Source: a virus. Taken from it: 48,042 bases of DNA. The position numbers and the translations under genes were made by a program. Of this stretch, positions 15,776 to 21,369 are shown piece by piece. Within the stretch, counting starts at the first letter, position 1; each line of letters starts with the position of its first letter. Under the pieces are notes generated by a model. That model did not search any database, was not told the origin of the DNA, and saw only the letters and a list, made by a program, of their open reading frames with translations. The stretch covers positions 1 through 48,042 of the IMG/VR virus record IMGVR_UViG_3300037294_000371; one strand, given 5' to 3'.

Positions 15776-16164
15776 TAGCTTGCAATAGCTATAGATACAT
15801 TGTATCTGATTTTCATTTTAGTGTTTTTAAACTTGTCAACAACCATTGCTTGAAATTGTGATTTCTGGTTTTTAAAAGCACCATTGTTTTCTTTTCTAAA
15901 ATCTTTGTAATCTTTTTTAGCATTGTACTTTTCAATTTTACTAAATTCAGATACGTTTTCAACTTTTTCAGGGCTTTCAATAGACTCTAAACTAAAGCTA
16001 GTTGCTTTTTTGTCGTAAGCTGTAGTTTCAAAAAGATTGTTTAGTTGATTTACAGATACTCTACGACCTTTTGAGTCAAACAAACATTCTTTGTTGATTG
16101 GTTGTAAAATTCTAGTACCGTCTTCAAAATTGTAAGTTACTGTTGTAATTTCTTGATTATTCAT
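15775..16164 (-). CDS. hypothetical protein
   Basis: The 129-residue product has a beta-rich N-terminus (E-I-T-T-V-T-Y-N-F-E-D-G-T-R-I-L), a charged middle and a basic C-terminus (F-K-N-T-K-M-K-I-R-Y). No recognised motif. Confidence 0.55.
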   Translation of the reverse strand: MNNQEITTVTYNFEDGTRILQPINKECLFDSKGRRVSVNQLNNLFETTAYDKKATSFSLESIESPEKVENVSEFSKIEKYNAKKDYKDFRKENNGAFKNQKSQFQAMVVDKFKNTKMKIRYNVSIAIAS

Positions 16165-16190
16165 AATTTTAATGTTTAATTTAGTTAATT

Positions 16191-16448
16191 TTATTGATTG
16201 TCTGGATTCATTGCACGATAATTAGCAATTAAATACTTTTGTACTCTTTTAGAAGCTTTTGAATTGTTGTTTAACATCGCTTCATGCGCAGATTTTAAAT
16301 CTAATTTAACATAATTCAAATGTCTATGCAATTCTCGATTTATTGAATAAGGTTTATTTGACCATTCTTTTCCATTTTCAGATATATACATTCCTTGTAC
16401 TTCAACCATATCTGAACCGTCTTTTGTTGTTCCTGTATAAAATGGCAT
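16191..16448 (-). CDS. small basic hypothetical protein
   Basis: The 85-residue product has a beta-hairpin start (F-Y-T-G-T-T-K-D-G-S-D-M-V-E-V) leading to a helical basic C-terminus ending A-N-Y-R-A-M-N-P-D-N-Q. Nucleic-acid binding is possible from charge alone but not shown. Confidence 0.5.
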   Translation of the reverse strand: MPFYTGTTKDGSDMVEVQGMYISENGKEWSNKPYSINRELHRHLNYVKLDLKSAHEAMLNNNSKASKRVQKYLIANYRAMNPDNQ

Positions 16449-16468
16449 AATTTTAAGTTTTTATTTTG

Positions 16469-16966
16469 TTATAACATGTATTGTATTTTAAATCCTGCAT
16501 TTTGTCGGTATCCTGGATCACCTCCTGTAAATTTAAAGTCTTCCCTGTAATCATTAGATAATCTAATACCTATGTTAAATTTTGTTGATGGTATATTCCA
16601 TAGTATATTTAGTTCTTGACCAAACAAGGGATAAATAATATCTGCTCGTTTAATAAATCCACCACGTATTCCTATTGTATATCTCATTTGTTTAAAATAA
16701 CCACTAGTAAAGCTTAAACCTACACCACCTGCTAAATCAATATAACCACCTTCTAATGCTGGAAGTATTTGTGAAGCAACTTTTACATAACCAAAGTTTT
16801 CTTCATATTCAAATTCAAATATTAAATTTGGTGATCTTCTTTCTAATGTTGGTTTAGGTTCAAGTGTAACAGAAACGTTAGTTCCTGAAGTTTCACTAAA
16901 TCTAAATCTTTGTGCATATACTGATATATTAATCAATAACAATGCAATTAATAATTTTGTTTTCAT
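16469..16966 (-). CDS. phage-encoded outer-membrane beta-barrel-like protein
   Basis: This 165-residue protein has a signal peptide (M-K-T-K-L-L-I-A-L-L-L-I-N-I-S-V-Y-A-Q). The mature part alternates hydrophobic and polar residues in short strands (F-E-F-E-Y, V-G-L-S-F-T-S-G-Y, F-N-I-G-I-R-L-S), and it ends K-I-Q-Y-M-L, near the usual C-terminal aromatic signature of barrel proteins. This suggests delivery to the host outer membrane. Blocking superinfection by masking a receptor is a reasonable inference; a lysis role is an alternative. Confidence 0.6.
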   Translation of the reverse strand: MKTKLLIALLLINISVYAQRFRFSETSGTNVSVTLEPKPTLERRSPNLIFEFEYEENFGYVKVASQILPALEGGYIDLAGGVGLSFTSGYFKQMRYTIGIRGGFIKRADIIYPLFGQELNILWNIPSTKFNIGIRLSNDYREDFKFTGGDPGYRQNAGFKIQYML

Positions 16967-17024
16967 TTTTGTTTATTTTTGATTAATTTTGTTTTGGATG
17001 TAATAAAAGATAATTAAAAAAATA

Positions 17025-17118
17025 AACACATTATAAGATTTACTCAAGATATAATCGATTGGCTATATCTTTTTCAAAGATGTATTAAATTGTTTAAAAT
17101 TTAAACTCATAATGTGTT
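17025..17118 (-). ncRNA. compact three-way-junction RNA element
   Basis: AACACATTAT (17025-17034) pairs over 10 bp with ATAATGTGTT (17109-17118). Inside are AAGATATA/TATATCTT (17046-17053 with 17064-17071, 8 bp) and GTTTAAA/TTTAAAC (17092-17098 with 17100-17106, near-palindromic). No ORF. It sits between the outer-membrane-like gene and the larger structured region, so minus-sense is likeliest. The strand is inferred. Confidence 0.5.
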
Positions 17119-17149
17119 TTTAAAATATTGTATATATTTAAAGAACGTT

Positions 17150-17190
17150 ACATTTATTATATATCAAATATATAAAATTATAATAAATGT
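17150..17190 (-). repeat. long AT-rich inverted repeat
   Basis: ACATTTATTATA (17150-17161) and TATAATAAATGT (17179-17190) form a perfect 12-bp stem around a 17-nt loop containing ATAT motifs. It separates the small RNA element at 17025-17118 from the large structured region. In plus sense it is followed by TTTTGATTGTTTG; in minus sense there is no U-run, so terminator function is uncertain. Confidence 0.5.
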
Positions 17191-17208
17191 TTTGATTGTT
17201 TGTTTAGC

Positions 17209-17720
17209 ACCCACAGCATTATCAGGAATCTGAGTTATCAGTTACAGCCCTTGATAATCTGTTTGGGTCACGTAGTAGGACATCTATTTACTACTACTTG
17301 CTGAGAACTCATTTGTGTTGAGACTTGCTCATTACCGAACCATCTTTCATCACTTTCTCAAGGCGACAACACATCTAACATTACTGCTAGTATCTTTATG
17401 TAAGTAGTTTTATTCCTATTTAAACTACCAAATCTTCTTCATCGACTTAGTCGAGTTTCAAACTCAATTTACTTACAAAGGCTTTAATGTTTAACCTGTT
17501 TTTACTGTTTGTTATCATTCTACAACAGCACACTACAGTTTTATATCGAGTGTGTACAACTATTTTACGGTTGATTTTATGTAGAACTAGCTTCTATTTA
17601 TTTTAGGCATTTCCGCTTTACCTTCTTTTAAAGTGTTTTGTCTCACTATTCCAAAAACTCTTTGCCCAAATTTCAGTGAGGTAAGTTCTTTCGTTGACAC
17701 ATTGCAATGTGGAAAGATTT
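17209..17720 (-). ncRNA. large multi-domain structured RNA, candidate novel or GOLLD/ROOL-like
   Basis: This is a ~500-nt gene-free stretch, visibly richer in G and C than its flanks, with many nested helices. They include TTATCA/TGATAA (17235-17257) and GTAGTAG/CTACTAC (17272-17297). A branched domain is closed by GTAAG/CTTAC (17400-17476) and contains TAGTTT/AAACTA and TCGAC/GTCGA or GAGTT/AACTC. A three-way junction is closed by TCTACA/TGTAGA (17519-17585) with CACACT/AGTGTG and CAAC/GTTG inside. Further helices are CTCACT/AGTGAG (17642-17680) and TCTTTC/GAAAGA over CACAT/ATGTG (17687-17717). Minus sense is inferred from neighbouring genes. GOLLD and ROOL RNAs of phages are known to lie near tRNAs and have similar size; homology is untested. 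Confidence 0.6.
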
Positions 17721-17853
17721 TAGACTTACATTTACAACAAACACAACTGCTGATACAGTCTATAATATTTGTAAAAACTACATTAACTATCTAATATGTT
17801 ATAGAATAGAAAATATTATTGTTTGTCTTCAATCAAAGAGTTTAATTATATTG

Positions 17854-18057
17854 TTAATTTCTTTTTCTCGAACCTACCACAATACAGTAGATAAGATTAA
17901 TGTTTGCAAGTACTCCAATTAATGGAAAACTTGGCAGTTCCTTAGGTCCAAAGTTAAGACCTAATACAAATGTAAATACCACCAACATTAGTGATATAAT
18001 AAACCAGGTTTCCCAGACAGTTTGTTTGCTGTCTGAGTAAGTTTTAGTTGCTTTCAT
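17854..18057 (-). CDS. small membrane protein, two transmembrane segments
   Basis: The 67-residue product has helices W-F-I-I-S-L-M-L-V-V-F-T-F-V-L and F-P-L-I-G-V-L-A-N-I-N-L-I-Y-C-I-V-V, ending S-R-K-R-N. The ATG follows the leader AACTAAAACAAAAAATT. Its stop is about 130 nt upstream of the large structured RNA. Confidence 0.55.
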   Translation of the reverse strand: MKATKTYSDSKQTVWETWFIISLMLVVFTFVLGLNFGPKELPSFPLIGVLANINLIYCIVVGSRKRN

Positions 18058-18068
18058 AATTTTTTGTT

Positions 18069-18239
18069 TTAGTTGTTATTTTTTCCGTAATTATATACTT
18101 TCGATACTAATAAACTGAAAAATAGAGATGTAGATATATTATATATCCAGTCAATACTATCACTTAGTTTACAATCAATAATTGTATACATACTCATGTA
18201 AAAAAGAAACAACCATACAATTGTTTTAAATTCTTTCAC
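18069..18239 (-). CDS. 56-residue membrane protein, GTG start
   Basis: The frame GTG-AAA-GAA gives MKEFKTIVWLFLFYMSMYTII and continues to a second hydrophobic segment (S-T-S-L-F-F-S-L-L-V-S-K-V-Y-N-Y) before TAA at 18069. GTG at 18239 follows the leader AACTAAAACAAACAATATT, which is also found in front of the ATG at 18550; this decides the start. Function unknown. Confidence 0.5.
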   Translation of the reverse strand: MKEFKTIVWLFLFYMSMYTIIDCKLSDSIDWIYNISTSLFFSLLVSKVYNYGKNNN

Positions 18240-18280
18240 AATATTGTTTGTTTTAGTTAATATTCATTTCCAATTAATTT

Positions 18281-18550
18281 CTAATCATTATTATAAGAAT
18301 TATGATTAGAAATTAATTTATTTACTTCATTATTACTTGTAATTAGAATATTTTCTCTAATTTCAGCAGTAATTTCAAATGGACTATTGATTGAGCTTTG
18401 TTCAATTGAATCCACATACAGCTGATCTACTTTAGCTACTGCTAATTCGTAGTTATCGTACACATTGATCAAAACCTCATGTCTATGTGACATGTAATGT
18501 TCTGGAGCATCATTATCTATTGTGATTGAATAAACACTATATAATTTCAT
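18281..18550 (-). CDS. small hypothetical protein
   Basis: The 89-residue product is acidic, starting K-L-Y-S-V-Y-S-I-T-I-D-N-D-A-P-E-H. It is of mixed alpha/beta character with an Asn-rich tail. The leader AACTAAAACAAACAATATT precedes the ATG. No family recognised. Confidence 0.5.
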   Translation of the reverse strand: MKLYSVYSITIDNDAPEHYMSHRHEVLINVYDNYELAVAKVDQLYVDSIEQSSINSPFEITAEIRENILITSNNEVNKLISNHNSYNND

Positions 18551-18735
18551 AATATTGTTTGTTTTAGTTGTTAGTTAGTTTATTAATATACTCTTAACTA
18601 TTATTGAGTATACACATCATTTAGATAGAACCAAATACTTAGGACATAACCTTTAGTATTAACAAAGGGCTGATGAGTTAAAATTATATGTAGATAGTGG
18701 TTAAAATGTAACCATTATTTGTAGATTGTTGGTGA
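18551..18735 (-). other. gene-free stretch with three hairpins
   Basis: Visible inverted repeats are TATACTC/GAGTATA (18587-18612), AATACT with inner AGG/CCT and AGTATT (18634-18660), and TGGTTA/TAACCA (18698-18714). No ORF above 25 residues and no promoter box is evident. It may be a structured 3' untranslated or non-coding RNA region. Confidence 0.35.
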
Positions 18736-18819
18736 TTATGTATTAAAATTTGTATAATCGTCGTTGTTAATGACAGCAATTATTACAATAAATACAGAAA
18801 CTATAATGATATAAATCAT
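18736..18819 (-). CDS. 27-residue hydrophobic peptide
   Basis: The frame M-I-Y-I-I-I-V-S-V-F-I-V-I-I-A-V-I then N-N-D-D-Y ends in TAA. It is essentially one transmembrane helix. It resembles in size the 36-residue peptide at 18963-19073. Could be chance, but hydrophobic micro-ORFs recur in this arm. Confidence 0.3.
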   Translation of the reverse strand: MIYIIIVSVFIVIIAVINNDDYTNFNT

Positions 18820-18879
18820 GTGAATTGTTATTAAATGTTAGTGTAAAAGCTATAGATTATTAACAGTGTGTATTAGTTT

Positions 18880-18951
18880 AGTCAGCGATAAAGTGTGATA
18901 TTGTGGGATTGAGGTTATACAAGCCTTAACAAACCCAGTCATACCGCGACT
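18880..18951 (-). ncRNA. structured RNA element
   Basis: AGTC-A-GCG (18880-18887, one bulged A) pairs with CGCGACT (18945-18951). Inside lie TGGG/CCCA (18904-18907 with 18934-18937) and GTTA/TAAC (18914-18930). A further ACAG/CTGT pair overlaps the 3' end of the neighbouring micro-ORF. No ORF; strand is inferred from the arm's direction. Confidence 0.35.
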
Positions 18952-18962
18952 TAACAGAGGTT

Positions 18963-19073
18963 CTACTGTGTTTTATCTTTATAATAATCACGTATTACAG
19001 AGATTACAATCGCAACAACCACAATGAATCCACCTACTATTGTATTTATTAAAGTGTCTTGAATTAAGTCCAT
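18963..19073 (-). CDS. 36-residue single-pass membrane peptide
   Basis: ATG at 19073 starts M-D-L-I-Q-D-T-L-I-N-T, followed by a helix (I-V-G-G-F-I-V-V-V-A-I-V-I-S-V-I) and R-D-Y-Y-K-D-K-T-Q before TAG. The acidic N-terminus, helix and basic tail are like a real small membrane protein. Context: between two structured RNA elements. Confidence 0.45.
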   Translation of the reverse strand: MDLIQDTLINTIVGGFIVVVAIVISVIRDYYKDKTQ

Positions 19074-19118
19074 AATATTGGTGATTTATTAATGTATATA
19101 TATTAAGGTATAAAATAT

Positions 19119-19205
19119 ACCACCTAAATGAATAATTTGAGAGAGACAAAGTAGTTAGTCAATTCAAATTAAAACACATTTACGAAGTTAGTGTTATTAG
19201 GTGGT
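19119..19205 (-). ncRNA. three-way-junction RNA element
   Basis: ACCACCTAA (19119-19127) pairs perfectly with TTAGGTGGT (19197-19205). Inside are AATTTG/CAAATT (19134-19139 with 19165-19170) and AACAC/GTGTT (19173-19177 with 19191-19195). An adjacent hairpin GGTATA/TATACC ends at the closing helix. A candidate minus promoter lies 5' at 19248-19279. No ORF. Confidence 0.45.
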
Positions 19206-19247
19206 CTATTTATAATGTGATCTATTGAGTCTATTTATACTGGGATA

Positions 19248-19279
19248 CAAAAGTAACTTCCAGAGTCTAGTGTGTAAAA
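19248..19279 (-). promoter_or_regulatory. candidate promoter, -7 box TACTTTTG
   Basis: In minus sense TACTTTTG (19248-19255) matches the Bacteroidota -7 consensus TAnnTTTG. The hexamer 18 nt upstream is TTTTAC, a poor -33 box. It lies directly after a UUCG terminator and in front of the RNA element at 19119-19205 and the micro-ORFs downstream. Confidence 0.35.
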
Positions 19280-19303
19280 AAAATAAACCCTCCGAAGAAG
19301 GTT
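19274..19303 (-). terminator. Rho-independent terminator with UUCG loop
   Basis: Minus sense: AACCTTC-TTCG-GAGGGTT forms 7 bp (one U-G pair possible only in minus RNA) capped by a UUCG tetraloop and followed by TTTATTTTTTTT. It ends the 19312-19602 transcript. Confidence 0.8.
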
Positions 19304-19311
19304 ATATATTT

Positions 19312-19602
19312 TTATACTTCTGCATCAACAGTTGGGTATAAACCGTTATTTACATTACTAAATATAAATAATGGCACTACTGCTTTAACAATAGAACGAT
19401 AACTTTGATTTTCGCTAAATATATCTCCATCATCTCCAAGAGATGAATATGAAAATTTAACAGGTACATTGTCAATCAACACAATTCCTTGAAATTGATT
19501 TAAATGCCTAATTTTTTTGTGTATAAACGAAGAAGTGTTAAAGGCAGTCATACCAGAACATTCTTCATTAATATTGTCGCAAAGTAATATTTCAATTTTC
19601 AT
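19312..19602 (-). CDS. hypothetical protein
   Basis: The 96-residue product starts M-K-I-E-I-L-L-C-D-N-I-N-E-E-C; the body is mixed beta and the C-terminus is hydrophobic then acidic. It is framed by stem-loop terminators on both sides (19274-19303 and 19628-19652). No promoter is evident in the short leader, so readthrough or processing is likely. Confidence 0.55.
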   Translation of the reverse strand: MKIEILLCDNINEECSGMTAFNTSSFIHKKIRHLNQFQGIVLIDNVPVKFSYSSLGDDGDIFSENQSYRSIVKAVVPLFIFSNVNNGLYPTVDAEV

Positions 19603-19627
19603 AATATGTAGTTTTAGTTGTTTAATT

Positions 19628-19652
19628 GTTAAAGAAAGCTTCCAAAGAGGCT
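19628..19652 (-). terminator. stem-loop terminator (UUUG loop)
   Basis: Minus sense: AGCCTC-TTTG-GAAGCT (6 bp with one wobble) then TTCTTT. Its sequence is closely related to the UUCG hairpins at 19274-19303 and 19740-19763. It forms the 3' boundary of the small four-way RNA. Confidence 0.65.
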
Positions 19653-19742
19653 ATAAAAAACAATACAGTTCTCAAGGTTTGCTGTCCTTTTGTATGTATT
19701 ACCGTTTAAAACGGGGTTACCCTATAAATAGGAGTATTGTTT
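19653..19742 (-). ncRNA. small four-way-junction RNA between two terminators
   Basis: A 9-bp closing helix AAACAATAC/GTATTGTTT (19658-19666 with 19734-19742) encloses three hairpins: AAGG/CCTT (19674-19689), CCGTT-TAA-AACGG (19702-19714) and CCTA-TAAA-TAGG (19721-19732). That gives a cloverleaf without tRNA sequence features. Terminator-like stem-loops flank both ends, so the RNA is probably released by termination or processing. No ORF. Confidence 0.6.
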
Positions 19743-19763
19743 AATAAAGCCTCCGAAGAGGCT
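19740..19763 (-). terminator. Rho-independent terminator with UUCG loop
   Basis: Minus sense: AGCCTC-TTCG-GAGGCT, perfect 6 bp, followed by TTATTAA. It lies just after the stop of the gene at 19772. The U-run is short, so it may be leaky, allowing transcription of the small RNA that follows. Confidence 0.7.
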
Positions 19764-19771
19764 ATTTAGGT

Positions 19772-20104
19772 TTATGCGTCTGCTTCAACGTCATCTTCAA
19801 CGTCTACTTCAACAGTTTCACGCTTAAGTTTACCTGCACCAAGTTCTTTACGCATTTGCATAAATTCCAATGGTGATACCTTAGTGATAACAGTTGTTTG
19901 CACGTTATCAGGATACTCTGGATCTGTGTGGTTATCACATAGATAAAGAGTATTTTCTTCAAAGTTTCCACGTTTAAACATAGTACCATTGATAATAGAC
20001 CCTTTAGCAACACCTGCAACGATGTCACCGATGAATGGCATGTGATCATTGTGATCTGCTTTGAAAGTGTCTGAAGACGCTTGTGTGAATTTAGCTATGA
20101 ACAT
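19772..20104 (-). CDS. early acidic-tailed hypothetical protein
   Basis: This is the first gene of the leftward arm. From ATG 20104 (M-F-I-A-K-F-T-Q-A-S-S) it encodes 110 residues. A beta-rich body (F-I-G-D-I-V-A-G-V-A-K-G-S) leads to a very acidic C-terminus (V-E-V-D-V-E-D-D-V-E-A-D-A) like those of SSB-type or DNA-mimic proteins. A GTG at 20137 would add 11 residues, but it lies in a hairpin, so ATG 20104 is preferred. Base composition is richer in G and C than its neighbours, suggesting high expression. Confidence 0.65.
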   Translation of the reverse strand: MFIAKFTQASSDTFKADHNDHMPFIGDIVAGVAKGSIINGTMFKRGNFEENTLYLCDNHTDPEYPDNVQTTVITKVSPLEFMQMRKELGAGKLKRETVEVDVEDDVEADA

Positions 20105-20254
20105 AATACGATATTTTATGAATTGTGGTCGAGTCACGACATCAACAATTCTGGTTATGACAAATACTCTGACGAGTACCTCCCAAAATTTGAAAAGAGT
20201 GGGGTGAGTTTTAGGTTATAAAGCGCTTTCAGTCAATATAAAATTTCAAAAATA
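20105..20254 (-). promoter_or_regulatory. candidate leftward promoter and structured leader
   Basis: In minus sense TATTTTTG (20247-20254) fits the -7 box. The sequence 18 nt upstream (TGGTAA) is a weak -33. The ~130-nt leader holds hairpins TACTC/GAGTA (20165-20178) and GTCG/CGAC (20128-20140) before the first leftward gene. The promoter would be back-to-back with the rightward promoter at 20285. Confidence 0.4.
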
Positions 20255-20284
20255 AAAAAAAAATAAAAAAAATTACCACTTTTG

Positions 20285-20316
20285 TTAGGATATGTGGAAT
20301 TAATTTTGTATCTTGC
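20285..20316 (+). promoter_or_regulatory. promoter, TTAGGA-N18-TATCTTGC
   Basis: TTAGGA (20285-20290), 18 nt, then TATCTTGC (20309-20316). The -7 box departs from TAnnTTTG at the last two positions. The same TTAGGA box and spacing are seen at 20740, 21119 and 46421. It would transcribe the broken HNH gene. Confidence 0.6.
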
Positions 20317-20330
20317 ATAAAATTAAAATT

Positions 20331-20694
20331 ATGGATAATTGGTATATTAATAATAAAGAACGACAAAACAAAAAGTCTGTAGAATACATGAAGTTAAAAA
20401 GACAAACTGATCCTTTATACAAAATGAAATGTAACTTAAGAAGAAGAATTAGAAATCTAAAGTTAACAGATAAACCTTCAACTTTAGATATATTATAAAA
20501 CAATATTTGATCATATTGCAAGTAAGTTTTCAAACACAATGAGTTGGGATAACTATGGACAATGGCATATAGATCATATAACACCGTTGTCAAGTGGGAA
20601 AACTGATATTGATAAAATAAAACTAAGTCATTATACTAATTTACAACCTTTGTGGGCTAAAGATAATTTAAGTAAAGGTTGTAGTATTACATAA
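20331..20694 (+). pseudogene. HNH homing-type endonuclease, frameshifted
   Basis: The first half (M-D-N-W-Y-I-N-N-K-E-R then basic helices) stops at 20498. A +1 shift near 20488-20495 restores a second half with M-S-W-D-N-Y-G-Q-W-H-I-D-H-I-T-P-L, T-N-L-Q-P-L-W-A-K-D-N-L, the hallmark HNH core with both histidines. Intact relatives, from memory, carry an L-G-C-type segment at the break, so a small deletion is the simplest explanation; programmed frameshifting is less likely. Free-standing HNH genes are mobile and often decay. Confidence 0.75.
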
Positions 20695-20739
20695 AAGCTA
20701 TTAATAATCTACTTAAAACTAAAAATAAACCATAAATAA

Positions 20740-20771
20740 TTAGGAATTCTTAATTAAATGTTGTATCTTTG
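20740..20771 (+). promoter_or_regulatory. strong promoter, TTAGGA-N18-TATCTTTG
   Basis: TTAGGA (20740-20745) and perfect TATCTTTG (20764-20771) with 18 nt between. No ORF follows for 400 nt; the transcript is the non-coding RNA ending at 21090. Confidence 0.8.
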
Positions 20772-20777
20772 TAGTAT

Positions 20778-21090
20778 TAAAATATAATAGCAACTAGTTT
20801 AGGATACAGTTGTCTTAATTAATAGTGGACACGGCACTAACGTTTAGTTTTAAGAGGATGGGTTTTGCGAGGTATGACAACTTCTGTAACACTGGCTAGC
20901 CAAGAGGTCATGATTTATCTAAAATCGTGGAAACCTCGCTGTATCTAATAGTTAAATAACTTATTAAATCTATATTAGTTTATAGGTAAGAGGTAAGTCA
21001 TATAGTGTCCTGTTATTCATTTGCATTAGTGGTGCACTTTAAAATAATCTTGAATTTAGACTTATACATACTTGTATAGGTCTTTTTTTT
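20778..21090 (+). ncRNA. stand-alone structured non-coding RNA (~315 nt)
   Basis: It is bounded by its own promoter (20740-20771) and an 11-bp terminator with U8 (21058-21090); no start codon leads to a plausible ORF. Helices: GATACAG/CTGTATC (20803-20809 with 20939-20945) closes a domain containing GCGAGGT/ACCTCGC (20867-20873 with 20933-20939). Within that is CATGATTT-ATCTA-AAATCGTG (20909-20929, 8 bp with one wobble). AGTG/CACT and CTATA/TATAG hairpins are also possible. TGGCTAGCCA is a palindrome. It matches no RNA class I can recognise; it is not a tmRNA or RNase P by visible motifs. Confidence 0.75.
21058..21090 (+). terminator. Rho-independent terminator
   Basis: AGACTTATACA-TACT-TGTATAGGTCT forms 11 bp (one G-U) and is followed by eight T. 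It separates the non-coding RNA gene from the operon promoter at 21119. Confidence 0.92.
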
Positions 21091-21118
21091 GCTTTATTTT
21101 AAAATAAATTACTTTTTA

Positions 21119-21150
21119 TTAGGATATGTCAAATATATGTTGTACCTTTG
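21119..21150 (+). promoter_or_regulatory. promoter, TTAGGA-N18-TACCTTTG
   Basis: TTAGGA (21119-21124) and TACCTTTG (21143-21150) separated by 18 nt. It drives the long rightward operon starting at 21183. Confidence 0.82.
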
Positions 21151-21182
21151 TATAAGAAATAAAGTAAATGAAAAACATATAA

Positions 21183-21368
21183 ATGAAACAACCTAAATTT
21201 AACATAGGAGATAGAGTATATCATAATACTCCTGATTCAGAAGAAGGTCTTATAATGGATATATTGTATTCGTTAAGATATAGAGAATATGTTTACACTA
21301 TAGTTGTTGGGTTTGAACATAATTATGAATGTTTAGAAGATGAACTAACAGACGAAAAAGTATTTTAA
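21183..21368 (+). CDS. small SH3/KOW-like hypothetical protein
   Basis: The start of this 61-residue protein, F-N-I-G-D-R-V-Y-H-N-T, followed by alternating strands (Y-V-Y-T-I-V-V-G-F) and an acidic tail, is typical of small beta-barrel proteins that bind nucleic acid or regulate translation. First gene of the rightward operon, 30 nt after the promoter. Confidence 0.6.
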   Translation: MKQPKFNIGDRVYHNTPDSEEGLIMDILYSLRYREYVYTIVVGFEHNYECLEDELTDEKVF

Positions 21369-21369
21369 T

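Noticed and set aside
17707-17922. 71-residue plus-strand ORF
   Set aside because: It overlaps a structured minus-strand region and the antisense of a membrane-protein gene, has no promoter or leader, and lies in the arm transcribed leftward.
18661-18720. CTGATGAG on the plus strand, resembling the hammerhead ribozyme core
   Set aside because: No GAAA core half and no three flanking stems are present nearby.
19804-20049. 81-residue minus ORF in another frame of the first leftward gene
   Set aside because: It lies fully within 19772-20104 in a different frame and has a composition typical of a shadow frame.
20300-20593. Minus-strand 97-residue ORF
   Set aside because: It is antisense to the HNH endonuclease remnant, whose motif is unmistakable.
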